NCBI RefSeq assembly: GCF_000002995.4
Contig: NW_025062479.1
Location: 14,876,721 to 14,940,720, forward strand
Source of the DNA: Brugia malayi
Taxonomy: Eukaryota; Nematoda; Chromadorea; Rhabditida; Onchocercidae
Reading direction: 5' to 3'
DNA: 64,000 nucleotides
Shown: positions 14,650 through 26,793 of the stretch, one piece after another
Layout: every line of letters starts with the position of its first letter
Numbering within the stretch: position 1 is the stretch's first letter
Notes under the pieces: model-generated
Databases searched by the model: none
What the model was told of the DNA's origin: nothing
What the model saw: the letters and a program-made list of their open reading frames with translations, nothing else
Program-made: the position numbers and the translations under genes

Positions 14650-17295
14650 AATAAATAAACATACCTAAAAGTCCAAGCCGATAATTAACTGTTATTAATG
14701 CAACACCATTCGATGTGAAATGTTTCGTGATTACTTCCATATCGATACCAGTGTCACCTGAACCGGCTAAAAATGATCCACCATGGATCCATACAATAAT
14801 CGGATGTAATTTCGATTCTTCTTCTGGATCCTACAAAGGATATAATATGAGTTTTATTGAATAAAACATCTCTGATTAGTTGAGTAATTAAAATGTCTAA
14901 TTAAGTTTATAAATTTCAGTTAACAAATTCATTATCCATAATTCAATGCCCATATTTCTTACCATTTTCTTTCATTCAAGCTTATTCACCCAACCAAACC
15001 TTAATGTATGATAAATATAAAATGTAAGAATAATGAAAACAAATAATGATCACTCAATGAATTACTATTAAGTCATAATCCGGTCATTACCAACAGCGCT
15101 GACATTAGTAGAAGTGGATTTTTATCTAGCTTTCAAATAATGTTGACATGACTTCTTTCTTTTTTTTGGATGCAATTTCTTTGTTCCGGTAAAGAAATAA
15201 ATTTTCTTTCAATGTAAATAGCAATTCAAAATTTGTGTCACATTTTAGTAGCAACCAATAACTGTTACGGTGGCGAATCAATTCATTGAAATAATTCGTT
15301 AATTGTAAAAAAGTAATTTAAAAAAAGATAAAGGCAAAATGCAATTAATTAAGCTTTTAAATTCTATTAATTTAAATTCAATTTAATTAATTAATTAAGC
15401 TTTAAATCTATATTTGCTTTTCTGAAATATTCCTAATGAGTAGTCAATTGTTTTTTACTGAGGAAAAAAATTTTAACTAAAATTTTAAATATAGCAAATA
15501 ATATCTTACAAATGGTGTGAAAACATTAAGAAATAAGCAGTCTTCACTTTCCTTCTGCATATTTGAACCGGCAAATTTATCTTGTTTATGAAATTCCATA
15601 AATTGTAAACACGGTGCACCGTAATCGAGTGCCGCATGTTCCTGATGCCATCGTGCTCGTTTTACTGGACGCTACAAGAATAAAATTGTTATTTGAATTT
15701 ATGATAAAACAAAAAACAAAAAAAAAAAAAAAGAGAAAAAAAAGACAGACAAAAAATTCCAATTTGAATTATTTGATTTTATTGAATAATTATATATAGG
15801 AATAATAATTTATCGTTTTTCATTAACATATGTTTATTTTATCCTATTTTTATTTCAAAAATGAAAATATTTTGATTGATATATTTCAGATATTTTGCTA
15901 ATTATGAATAATGAACTTTACATTCTTCTCCACAATAATTAAAATGGCAAATTTTTAACTAAAAAAAAAGAAGAAGATTTTAACTGTTGTCATCAATCAT
16001 TTCAATGATAACAGTTCAAATGTAAGAATCTAAACCTTTCTTATCTCATCTTTCAAGATATTTTGAACCATCAAACATATCACACATCAGTTTAGTATGC
16101 TTTTTTTCTTATCTTTTTTTCAACAAACAAATCACTCAAACATTTCACTTACTGAAATTTACATCACAAAAAAAAAATGAATTATCGCTTAGAAAAAGAA
16201 ATTTATTAATAAATTTTATAAATTTTATTTGATTAAATAAATTATTTTATTACAATCTTACAAAACATTTTTCGTACTTTTATTCAAAATATTCAACACA
16301 AAAATTTTCAAAAAAAAGAAAAAAAAAACAAAAAAAAAATGAAAAAATTTATTTTCCAAATGAATAAATTCATTGCTAACAAAATTACAGCTAAATATCG
16401 AAATTGAAACTAAAATTTCGAATTTAGTTCTACAAGTTTAATTTTTAGGGACAATTTGAAACGAAATTTTGATGAAAAAAATTACATAAAGAGAAGAAAA
16501 AAATATCTCAATTATTCAAATATTTGTATGGAAAAAAATATTGAAATATTATAAAAATTTGATGGAATGATATAACAACAAGTTACAGCTACACCATATT
16601 GACGATAATTTATAAAAGTGTGATTAAGCTCAAAAATCACAAAAATTCTTATCAATTGCGTGATACGATTAACTTTGATATTTCAGGTATAAATGAAATG
16701 TAAATGTCGAAAAGTTGCTTAAATCGTACTTTAATTTATTGAGATTTTAACATTTTAATATCATTCATTGATAGATTGATAGTTTTACAATAATTTTTGA
16801 TGATTTCAGAAGTTAAAAATAAAACAAAATTCTTTAAAAATGAAAAATGCAAATGAGGAATAATATGTTATACGCTAATAAATGATAAGAAATAATTTTA
16901 TTTAAGATCAATAAACTATATTTTTAATTTGAAAAATATATTGAATTTGTAATTTACTTTAATTGATATTTTAAATTATGTACAACTAATTATATATGGT
17001 TAAGAAAGAAAAAAAGGGGTAGAGAAAAAAATGTAAATATAACCTTAAATCGTAATGGACCAATAGGTGCTTCAGCATATGGTATGCCACGAAATATTTG
17101 AATATAATTATCGGCTAACTTATAAATTTTACCAAGTAATAAACCTTGTTCAACCCAGACTGATCTTGATTTCTCCAAATTTTGTCCCACAATTCCAACA
17201 GGTATTAATATTGTAATAAATAGTAATGGTATAATAAATAATAAATATATCATAATGTATAAATGTTGAATATGCAGCAGTGATATGAAAAGCAT
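7856..17295 (-). CDS. Membrane-anchored carboxylesterase (cholinesterase-like alpha/beta hydrolase), 14 exons, 716 aa
   Basis: Exons (minus): 17295-17044, 15671-15510, 14830-14665, 14450-14262, 13733-13513, 13177-13082, 12970-12844, 12422-12269, 11982-11922, 11703-11511, 9207-9054, 8744-8655, 8422-8287, 8005-7856. All phases close to a 716-aa protein. It starts with a hydrophobic leader (residues 15-35), then the type-B motifs FRGIPYAEAP and EDCLFLNVF (127-135), the oxyanion hole HGGSF (154-158) and the nucleophile elbow GESAG with Ser240. Glu399 in GVAQHEW and His549 in FHGLDHAY sit where the triad acid and base belong, so it should be an active ester hydrolase. A hydrophobic helix at about 677-698, followed by basic RCHSPRAK, makes it a type I membrane protein with the enzyme outside or luminal. 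This matches nematode cest-like esterases rather than neuroligin, which lacks the serine. The donor at 11511 (GTTTGT) is the least certain junction. Substrate unknown. Confidence 0.93.
9530..11060. mobile_element. GC-richer island in esterase intron 10, possible decayed transposable element
   Basis: Intron 10 of the esterase (9208-11510) is the longest in the gene. Its middle is clearly less AT-rich than the flanks, lacks their homopolymer runs, and shows short coding-like fragments on the minus strand (for example 10291-10109) broken by many stops. A perfect 18-bp inverted repeat lies at 10439-10478. These are signs of an inserted, decayed element. I could not identify a transposase, reverse transcriptase, terminal repeats or target duplication, so class and borders are unknown; the ends given are where composition changes. 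Confidence 0.4.
10439..10478. repeat. Perfect inverted repeat, 18-bp arms, 4-base loop
   Basis: Left arm 10439-10456 and right arm 10461-10478 are exact reverse complements (core TTCCCATTCTTCTTAT / ATAAGAAGAATGGGAA) around the loop CTGT. It would form a strong hairpin. It sits inside the GC-richer intronic island. Confidence 0.9.
14601..14644. repeat. 44-base poly(T) tract
   Basis: Uninterrupted T run in the esterase intron between exons 14830-14665 and 14450-14262. On the transcribed strand it is poly(A). It is prone to length error in assembly. Confidence 0.95.
15070..15278. repeat. Candidate dispersed repeat, copy B
   Basis: Partner of 6875-7017: ACAGCGCTGACAT early, then TAAATAGCAATTCAAAATTT followed by TGTG and a GC-richer tail with CTGTTACGGTGGCG. 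It lies in the esterase intron 15509-14831. By-eye similarity only. Confidence 0.35.
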
Positions 17296-20278
17296 TTTAA
17301 AAAAAAATTTATGAAAAAATATTACAGAAATATTTTAGTACGATTAATTAAAATAATACAGTGTTTCGTTATTTTTTTCTATTTATTTCTCTTTGATATT
17401 TTCTTCTTCAAAATAATTTGAAATTTAATACTATCAGCTACCTAAATATAGCAAAGAATAAAAAATAAAAAGAAAAATATCACAAGTAATTTGTGAAAAA
17501 TTAAAGGTATAACAAATGAATGGGAAAAGGAATATTAAGAATAATAATACATCATTCAGGATTAAATAATAATATTAATAATTAATAGATGACAATATTA
17601 AGTTAATAACAGTAATAGTTATACTAATAATAGTAGTAAATCGTAGTAGTAGTAGTAATAGCAGTAGTAGTAAGAGCAATATTAATGATAATTATTGGAA
17701 AAGTTCCGAACAAATGTTCACTTTCTTGTTTCATTGGCAATTGTTGTAGCATTATACTTCCAATCAGAAAAATGACAATTGTTAATTTAATTAAATACTT
17801 TATTTAATGCATTTATTCAAAATATCACATTAATTGATGAAATAGCATAAAATTTGAAGGAAGAATGAAGGGATAAGAATAGAAGGAAGAAATGATTTGA
17901 TATGAATATGAATAAAATTTAAATGAAACAATTTCATTTAAAAATTGCAATTGATGAAGAAAATAGCGGGCGAACGGGGAAAAAGGGAAAAAAGGCGGTT
18001 GGGTTAAATAAGCAGTTGTTCCCTTTATACTTTAAGCTGTTTAAAATTTTACATCATTTCCGAATGATATTTCTTCCAAGATACACACACACATATATAT
18101 ATATGTACGCATACATACATACACACACATACATACACATACATGCAAAGATATAGAAGTGGAAAAGAATAGAGTAAATAAATAAAAGTAATAGTAATGG
18201 CATTTAACAGTTATAGTCTTTTAAACAGCTTACAAAATATAAATTTTAATGCTTCCTCTGTCTTTCTTTTCCATCTTCTCTCAGCTAATACGTCTTTCTT
18301 GCTTACTTTTCTTCTTCGGAAAAATTTATGCTTATTTCTCCCTGCTTTTTTTTCCGAAAAATTTATTCACTAAGAATTTAAAAGTGTTGACAAATTTTGT
18401 TCAAATAAAAAAAAGGAAAACATTGCAATAATTGTTACGTAAAAATTTCAATTTAAATTTGCTAAATTATTTATTAACATAAAATGAGAAGATTGCAATT
18501 TAAATGAAGAAATTTGAGAAAATGAAAGACAAAGAGAAAGTGGAAACATTTTTTAAAAAAGCTAAAAAAAATCACCTGATAGATTTATGTTGATTTAATT
18601 ATCAATGGATAAGCAGCTGTGATAATTTGTAAAACTTTTAGTCAGAAATAATAGAATTAAAATTTTTTATATAAACTGCTGAAATTTATTTGCTGTAGAA
18701 AATATTTTGGGTAGTATATGCAGGAATTTATGGGGGAAGCACAAAATTCAAACTTCTGACAACAATTAAAATTTTTGGCAAAAATAGAAAATTTTTTTAG
18801 AATAACAAGCAGTGTTATAATTTTTTGTATTGTTTTAATAAAAGAGGATTTGTCCATTTAAAAAAAAATTATTTTTGGCTTCAAAGTTATCATTCGTTAT
18901 TTATATCAATCAAATGCGAAAAAAAAATTAAATTAGCAAATTTATTTCAAAAACAAACAAAACAATTAATGATTACTAGTAGCTGAATTGAGTTTTAGAA
19001 TAAATCAAATATGAAAATGATTATGAAAAAAAATTCATTCATACAATTTATATTAATGCAACAGACATTGTGAACACGTTTTCTTCGGTAATCCTAATGC
19101 CAATTTCATATTAACAAATCATTATAAAACCAGTTTAACTTCTTCCTTTTTCAAAATCTTCGTGTCAATTTCTTCTGGATCTCTGATTATAAGTATTGCA
19201 ATCATTTCAACGACTTATAGCATAAAATTAATTGCTTAAAAATGGAAAATATTTGGTGGATTTTTTTTTTCTTCAGATTAATATAAAAAGAAAAAGTAAA
19301 GGGGGAAGAGAAAATTGAGAGTTTGTCCTTATGAAATTTCTAAAAGAAGTATGATGTAATCAATAGAAACGAAACGACACAGTAACAGAAGAGTGAAAAA
19401 GAAAAAATTTTTGAGCATGATTCATTTTGGGATCGAAACAACCTGAGAAGAAATAAAAAAAAAAAATGTTTAAAATTCGAAAATAAGATGCAACAGTAAT
19501 GGAACATTCACATAATAAATAATTGTTTAATATTAGTTTCGAATTGTAGAACTGCAAATGAAAAAAAAAAAAGATACGAATAACTTAATGAATGAAAGAA
19601 AAAATTTTTTTTTCAAATTCTTTAACATGGATATTGTTTTAAAATAATGAAGAAAACAATTTGATTTTGAAAAATTTGCAATCTCAAGTGAGAATAATTT
19701 CTTTTTTTTTTTTTTTTTGTGATTCATAAAATAAAATGAATAATAAAAATGTGAGAAAAAAAGTAAACGATGAGGAGATCAACCTAAAATAACAATCACA
19801 ACATGTTGAGATAAAGAAGAGCAGAAGAAGAAGCACTGATGTATATAAGCAAAAGCTATTTCAATAAAAAACATTTCCACATCAAATGTTAAGAGAGAGA
19901 GAGAGAAAAAAAAAAGTATAAATAATATATCATTTCAGGTAGATAAAAATTGATTGTAAATTAATTTAACAAATGTAAATTAAATTTGGATTTTTTCATC
20001 ATATATCTGATTAATTTATTCTAGTCTATTTATTGCTTTATAGCAACCAAATAATAAGGATTAAAATTCGAAAAATATAAAAAAGAAGAAAAAATTACTG
20101 GCAAACTATGTGCCAAAAATAAAACAATAAGTAATCTGAACTAATAATCGGTAATTAATTTCAAATCCATTATAACAACTGCATTAAACTTTTGCGACAA
20201 AATATTTCTTATTGATTAAATGACAGATGCATTCCTTGCAATATGATAGCAAGAAATAAACAACTGATTTGAATGTGA
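17296..20278. other. Esterase upstream region, no gene seen
   Basis: AT-rich sequence between the esterase start and the Ly6 gene's stop; both genes read leftward, so the right part is Ly6 3' flank and the left part is the esterase promoter. It contains TAG/TAA trinucleotide-rich sequence (about 17625-17675) and a CA/TA microsatellite (18081-18144). Plus-strand frames at 17923-18156 and 18249-18431 are translations of simple sequence. Confidence 0.65.
18081..18144. repeat. Compound (CA)n/(TA)n/(CATA)n microsatellite
   Basis: Runs of CA, TA and CATA units in tandem, in the intergenic region upstream of the esterase. Confidence 0.9.
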
Positions 20279-21708
20279 TCATAGATTACAAAATACGAAT
20301 AATAAAATGACGGCGACAAATAAATTAATGAAAGCAGAATGAGTAGAAGCTAAGTTACACTTATCTGTTGTACAAACACACATTCGTTCAACGGCACGAA
20401 GATCTGATCCTGGTAAACTGGATGGTGTTTCCTCGCATAAACCAATTTGAATACCACCATCCGTCTCATTTAGACAACCACGTTTCACTGTTGTATAACC
20501 TAAAAAATTTGAAAGGAAAAAAAAATGTGAGAAATAAGTAAAATATCAAAGGTAATTTATATATGAATAAGTAGATTTACTAAAAAGTTAATATTAAAAG
20601 AATCGTTTTTTCTAAACTGATGAATTTTGTTGACAGATGTATGACTGCTTAGTTTTAAATTGAATTAACTTTAGAATATACGAGTTATGTTTTGACAAAT
20701 TTACCGATCAGACTTTCTTCGCTTGAAATTTGTCTTTGGTGCAAATTTTAAACCACCGAATGGCTTAATTTTTAAAAAACTTGGCTTAATTTAAAAACTT
20801 TTGAAACAGATATAAAATATTTTTTGATGTATTTCAAACTCATAGAACTTGTTCTATTAAAATTAGCTAATTAGAATAAGATAACCATCGGCAATAAATT
20901 CCGCTTTGTAGCAGTATCGCCCTTCGCATACATCGTTACAGTTTGGAGTGCTACCTGGACAATTATAACATTCATGAAGACGATCACCTTAAAAAGGGAT
21001 AAATTCAAAAATATGAATTAAAATAAACATTACTGTTCATAAGGACAAACATATTTATTACAAAAGGAAATATTAGTAAATAGTACTAAAAATTAAGCAC
21101 TAACAAATTTGCAATAATTTTATAAAGCAAAATGCACATAATAATGAATAATTTGATGCTATTATTATCATTATTATGATCAAAAAAATAGTGAAAATTT
21201 TTCTAGAATTTTCATACTTTAGCTACAAACCAAATAAATGAAATTTAAGAAAAAATTTTTCCTTTATGCATTCCCTAATAAGATGCATTTCATTTTCTTA
21301 ATTTTCAACAAACAGATGCAAAGAATTCTTTTAACATTTTCCCTCATTATAAACGCAATGATCTCATTTACTGTTTCAAAAACAAAGAAATTATTTTTTA
21401 TTTTTATCAGGTAGATTTATAATAATAAATACAAAACTTTACATCAAATGTGGGAGTTCTTTTGTCGTATTCTAATGAAAAACATTTCAGTTTTTAACTG
21501 AAAGTTGCGTTTATTCTTTTATTTATTACTCATAAACAGTAATTCGGTTAGCCGTTCAAACCTCCTTCACATTTATTCAAAATATTCAAATTATTCAACA
21601 TTAAATATTAGCAATTAACAAAACATTCAAAAATAAATAATAACCTGTTGGCTCTCCAATATTTTCAATGAATAACAATGAAATTGCCAAGAAGAGTCTA
21701 TACATCAT
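20279..21708 (-). CDS. Small Ly6/uPAR (three-finger) GPI-anchored protein, 3 exons, 128 aa
   Basis: Exons (minus): 21708-21645, 20987-20886 and 20499-20279; phases match (split Gly codons at both junctions) and give 128 aa. Residues 1-18 form a signal peptide (MMYRLFLAISLLF). The mature part has ten cysteines, from HECYNC through PNC, DVC, RYC, RGC, GLC to the ending MCVCTTDKCN. The terminal CN and the spacing are the hallmark of the Ly6/uPAR three-finger fold. A hydrophobic C-terminal tail (FINLFVAVILLFVF) with no cytoplasmic charge suggests GPI anchoring at the cell surface. Nematodes carry many such proteins, some acting as receptor or channel modulators (ODR-2 type). The exact orthologue and partner cannot be named here. 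It is a single gene with no close neighbour. Confidence 0.85.
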
Positions 21709-22485
21709 TCGTATTAATATTAGATCAGTATTACGGACAAATTTTTAACCTGAAAAGAAAAAAAAAATGAAATTTTGAATGATTTAAATAGTTAATACCT
21801 TGAAGTCGTTTTTAATTATATTATTTTTTTTAAGGAAAATAAAAAATGAAACAAAGTACATGTTAAACTAATTATCTCAATTAAGCATATAAATTCATAT
21901 AAACATAACGTAAATGCGTGGATAATTTGTTATAATAATATAAGCTATACTTTTACTACTTGTTCGTTATAATTATTCATGTATGACTGATCGTTTACAC
22001 GTAAAATTGCACGCTTAATTGACTGTAATAATTATACGTGCAGTAATTTCAGTAACATCTGATAATTCATAAAATGACGATTTTGAAAGAGTAGTGTTTA
22101 TACTGTTTATTAAAGATCTATTAACACCATAAAAATAAATTAAAAAAATTAAATTTTCATTTCAACAATTCAGTATTCGTTTCCACTTCACATTAAATAT
22201 TATTCTGTTCCATTTTTATATTATTATTATTAACAACAATTAAGTAGAAACAATAATAATAAATTCTTTCAATATAATCTCAAATTGAAAGGAAAAAAAT
22301 GTAAGAACTAACATAAATTACAGTTGAATATTAAAATGATAAATAAGGAAGGAAATATAACGAAGCAATGAGCAATGCAAAAATGTGGCAAGTGATGACC
22401 TTCCCGCTAATATCCTTTCCTTAGAGGTCACATAGGGAAAGCTAACAACATGTCATCATCATAATAGACCACAACTGTTGGACAT

Positions 22486-22493
<8 letters not shown>

Positions 22494-22535
<42 letters not shown>

Positions 22536-22540
22536 ATGTG
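22494..22540. repeat. (TG)n followed by (TATG)n microsatellite
   Basis: About 13 TG units running into about 5 TATG units; intergenic. Confidence 0.95.
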
Positions 22541-24490
22541 ATGTCAACATGAGAAATTAATGGCAATGAACAGAAAGTGGAATAATCAATTTAAGTAATT
22601 GTTCGTAGTAGTAGTAGTAATGGCAATAAAAGGAAGAGGAAGAGGAGAAGAAGGTAGAGGTCAACGTTAACATCGATATGTCATGTCAAGATGTCATAAT
22701 TTTAATTGTTATTTCCATGAGATGTGCTATTTCAAATAGGGACTAACACTGATTACAATCAGATGGGTTTCTTTTTTTCTCTCTTTTTTTAATTTATGAA
22801 ATTGAAATATCTGTAATTCGTCAATAATGTTTTGCTTAACCTTATAAAATAAATAAAAGGAATATGATCAAATACACTTTTACTGGCTTATGAACATTGT
22901 TTTCCTTTCTTTTAATACAAATGGAATTAAATTTGATTATAATTCAAGCTTTAATGAATAATTTATGAAATAAGCTCTTCTTTTTTTTTTTTTTTTATGA
23001 AATTCAACTGTCTTAATTCGATTAAAATTCATTTTATATTCAATTTTTAAAGTCCAGTTGAAGGTAATTTAGTTTCACAATATAATGAGCGTTTAGCTGT
23101 CTTATTGTTGGGTAAATAATTGAAACAAAAGAAAAAGGAGTAAAAAGAAACAAATGACCTTGAAAGTGTCTTTTCGAAATTAACGGGGGGTAAGGAAAAA
23201 AAGATAAAAATAAAATACGATGAACTGAACGATAAGTACGCATTAATGGAAATTTATTTCTTCTTACTATGTGTAATGTGACTGAATTAGATTGAAAAAA
23301 TTGGAAATAATCATTACAATTTGGTTAAATTTATTTATTTATTTATTTTTTTTTTAAAGATCCTTTTTTCTTTTTTCATCGATTTATTTTAAAAAAAGAG
23401 AAAAAATTTCGTCACAAATATATTTTCAAACATATCTATATTGTCTCGGAAAAAAAAAGGAAAAACTAATATTTGACGGAAAAAATAATAAATTACATTG
23501 AATAAAAAATTGATAAATTAATTGATCAACAGCTTTAATTTATTATTTATGACTAATGATTAATTTATTAACTTATTATTTGCGATACTTTTATCACTCA
23601 TTTTGAAATTTATAATTATTATTTTTTATTTATGCTAAGCTATTCTCATTTTCCTAACAAATTTAACTCATTTCAAAAAACTGAAAGAAAAAATTTATGT
23701 AAATTTCGGCTAATTGTCTGAAAAAACTTAAATATTCATTGTTTGAAAGTGTTAAAAAGTTTCACATATATATTAAGCAATGAAGGACAATAATGTTACA
23801 CCTACTAATTACTGAAAACTGGTCATTTCGATCATTTAATCAACAAATTGAATGAAATTTTTTTCTTTGAAGATTTGATAATCAAGTGTGAAATTGTTTT
23901 ATTTCTTGGAATATTTAAGTAATGATTTAATTGGGAAATTATTTTAATTGGAAAATGTGAAAGGAAGAAAGACTGGCAAAGTGCATAAGCAGACTTTTTC
24001 GCCAAATATTTTTACAGTTGTTGAATACCGACGATATAAACCAGGTATTAAAAGTGTTGACATAAATGATTCATTTTTAAATTTATAGAAATGCTAGATG
24101 ACTTCCGCTTATCGTTTTCTTTTCTCATTTATTATAATTGTTCTATTAGCTCAATAAGATCAGATATTTGTTCATTTTCTCACTGAAAAAATAGTGCTAA
24201 AAATGATAATTTCTATTTGTTAATTACCTGAAATAAAATTTAATCATATGCATAAGTTGAAATTACTTGAAAAAAAAAAAATAAATGACTAATTAGTGAA
24301 CTGAAAAAGGTAAATTAGCAGAGAAAAACGGAATATTATTTAGAAACTTTAGAATGAACAAAATGAAATCATTTTTCAATTTTTTAATTTCCATTTTTTT
24401 TTTGAAATTCAAATCATGAAAATTTGAAAACAGATGCTAATACATACTGATATAATCCTTAGATGGAGTAGGAAAAATGACGGAGAAAAG

Positions 24491-24520
<30 letters not shown>
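24491..24520. repeat. 30-base poly(A) tract
   Basis: Uninterrupted A run in intergenic sequence; a second 30-base run lies at 24842-24871. Confidence 0.95.
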
Positions 24521-24521
<1 letters not shown>

Positions 24522-24838
24522 GATGAGCAAATACAAATAAGTGATTTACAGAAAAGATAACATCTAATTAAAAAAAAATTAAACCATTCATTAATTCATT
24601 CATCTATCATCAAGCAAAATTTAAACGAAAAAGATTTGATTACAAAAGTAATTCAAAAAAATTTTTTTTTACTTTCCATTCATTCATCGTATTAATGTAT
24701 TTGTTGAATGTAATAATGTTGAATTAAAATGAGTGGAAATTTTCCAATTCCAATGTAATATTTTTATTGGACAATATTTGCTGAAACTGAAACGAAACGC
24801 TGCAAAATTTAAAGGAAAAAAAAGAAATTAAATTAAAA

Positions 24839-24841
<3 letters not shown>

Positions 24842-24871
<30 letters not shown>
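24842..24871. repeat. 30-base poly(A) tract
   Basis: Uninterrupted A run, about 320 bp from an equal run at 24491-24520. Confidence 0.95.
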
Positions 24872-24872
<1 letters not shown>

Positions 24873-26793
24873 GTGAAATGAAAACTTCATCTCCTTCAAA
24901 AGGAAAAAAAAATACGACCCATGTAAAATTTCTCTTGTTTAGTAATATAATGAAAGTGAAGATAAATTCAGCAAATTTTGTTTTCGTTTTCTTCTAGCAT
25001 TCATTTATTATAAGTAAATATAAGCTTTCTTTTTCCGGGAAATTTCAGTCCATTAAATTAATTTTAATTAAATTAACGTTAAATTAAGCCAATTGAAAAA
25101 TTGTCTCATCAAATGAAATAATGAAGAATTTGGTAACAGTCAATGAAAGTTTCTCTTTTATTTGAAAAATAATTTTAGCACAATCAAAATTAGCAGAAGG
25201 GTTAGACTGACCGATCAATAGGAGAACATACACTTTGTGCTATCCATACGCCAATTTCTTCTTTCTCTTCATTTTAACTATTCATTAAATTTTGTTGGCT
25301 ATTTCATTCCTTAGTTTCTTTACTATATATTATTGTAAAAATTTTGGTTTAATATAATTAGTGATTAATTGATTTGCACAAAATATAATATCCTTAATTA
25401 GATGTATTCCACATTACATTATGCAATTTGATAACGGTTTATTCAAAAACAAAAATTCCTAAAATTAAATAAAATTTGCAAATAAATCGCAATAACAGCA
25501 ATGAAATATGAGACGTGTAGTATTCATAAGTCGGAAAAGGAAATAGAAATAAGAAAATCAAAATCAGAAAAACATATATAATTTTTTTATATACAATGAC
25601 ATGAAACTTCCGAAACAAACAATATATGATCAACTTTTTCCTATCATCAATAAACCGAGAAATTCAATCCTTTATCTATGTAGAATCATCTAAAACTTAA
25701 GACTATACATTACCTACTAGTATAAATACATTTGGCTAAAAAACTTAACCTATGCGATTCTAATATAGAATACTAGAATTAACATGAATCCTTTAAATAC
25801 TACCATTATTACCACAACAATTTTTTTTTCATATTCCATTTCATTAAAAACCTTACTTTCAATACTTCTTTCCATTTCGGCCACTTTTCTTTTCTTTCCC
25901 ATTACCATCTAAATGGTAAGTCATAAAACGAACAATTATTCTAGAAAGAATAAGCAAGCCAAGCGTGGGCAGGTTCCAATAGTGTAAAAATTGATAGCCA
26001 TATTCAAACCAAAACTATAAGCATAAGATGCAGGAATGAATAGTACAAAAAATTTGAAATATTTAAAGAAATATATCGTACGCATCAGTCATCCTGTTAT
26101 ACAATTTTTTTTTCTACAGTTCAACGATGCAGAAGAAAAAAAAAATACAGGAGAAATTCCTATAATGGGGAAACAAACCTATTAAAAACTAAAGAATTGA
26201 AAGAGAGAAAATGCATTCTGAGGATTCTTCAGCACAATCTAAATAAAATCGAGAATGAAATAGCACAAATGCACTGATGCATTCCTACAACAATGAGCAT
26301 CGAAGGCAAAAACAAATTATTATACGGAATGATCTTCTTTTACGATTCAAAAATAATTTTCGTTCTTTCTACGAAATACTGATTCTTTTCTAAGGATCAG
26401 TTACTGAACTGAACAAAATAACGTTGAAATAGTCAAAATTACAAAAAAAAAAAAAATATTTACCGGTACATAAAAGTACTGCATTTAGCACAACAGTTTC
26501 ATGCTTGTTGTTACTAAAACAGTAACTGCACATACTATAAATAATCGCATATTCATCATACACCCACTACGCACAACATGTTTTATAAAACACATTTCTT
26601 CATTTACTTGCGAACGAATATCTAATTGATCTCCTCTATTCCTTCTCTCTTATCAGGAAAGTATTTTAAAGTAAAATATTAGACTCAATCACTTTAGAAA
26701 GAAGATTAAAAATCCATTAAATTGTGTATGCAAAGCAAGCAAAGATGCACAGTAAAGAGATCATATTTAAAGAAGCGATATATAAAATCTGAA

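Larger units (their letters stand above)
21709..26793. other. Intergenic region upstream of Ly6 and downstream of E2F, no gene seen
   Basis: About 5 kb of AT-rich sequence. It holds a (TG)n/(TATG)n microsatellite (22494-22540) and two 30-base poly(A) runs (24491-24520 and 24842-24871). The part next to 26793 is probably E2F 3' UTR. Minus-strand frames at 23040-23243 and 25439-25633 have biased, low-complexity composition and no splice partners. Confidence 0.65.
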
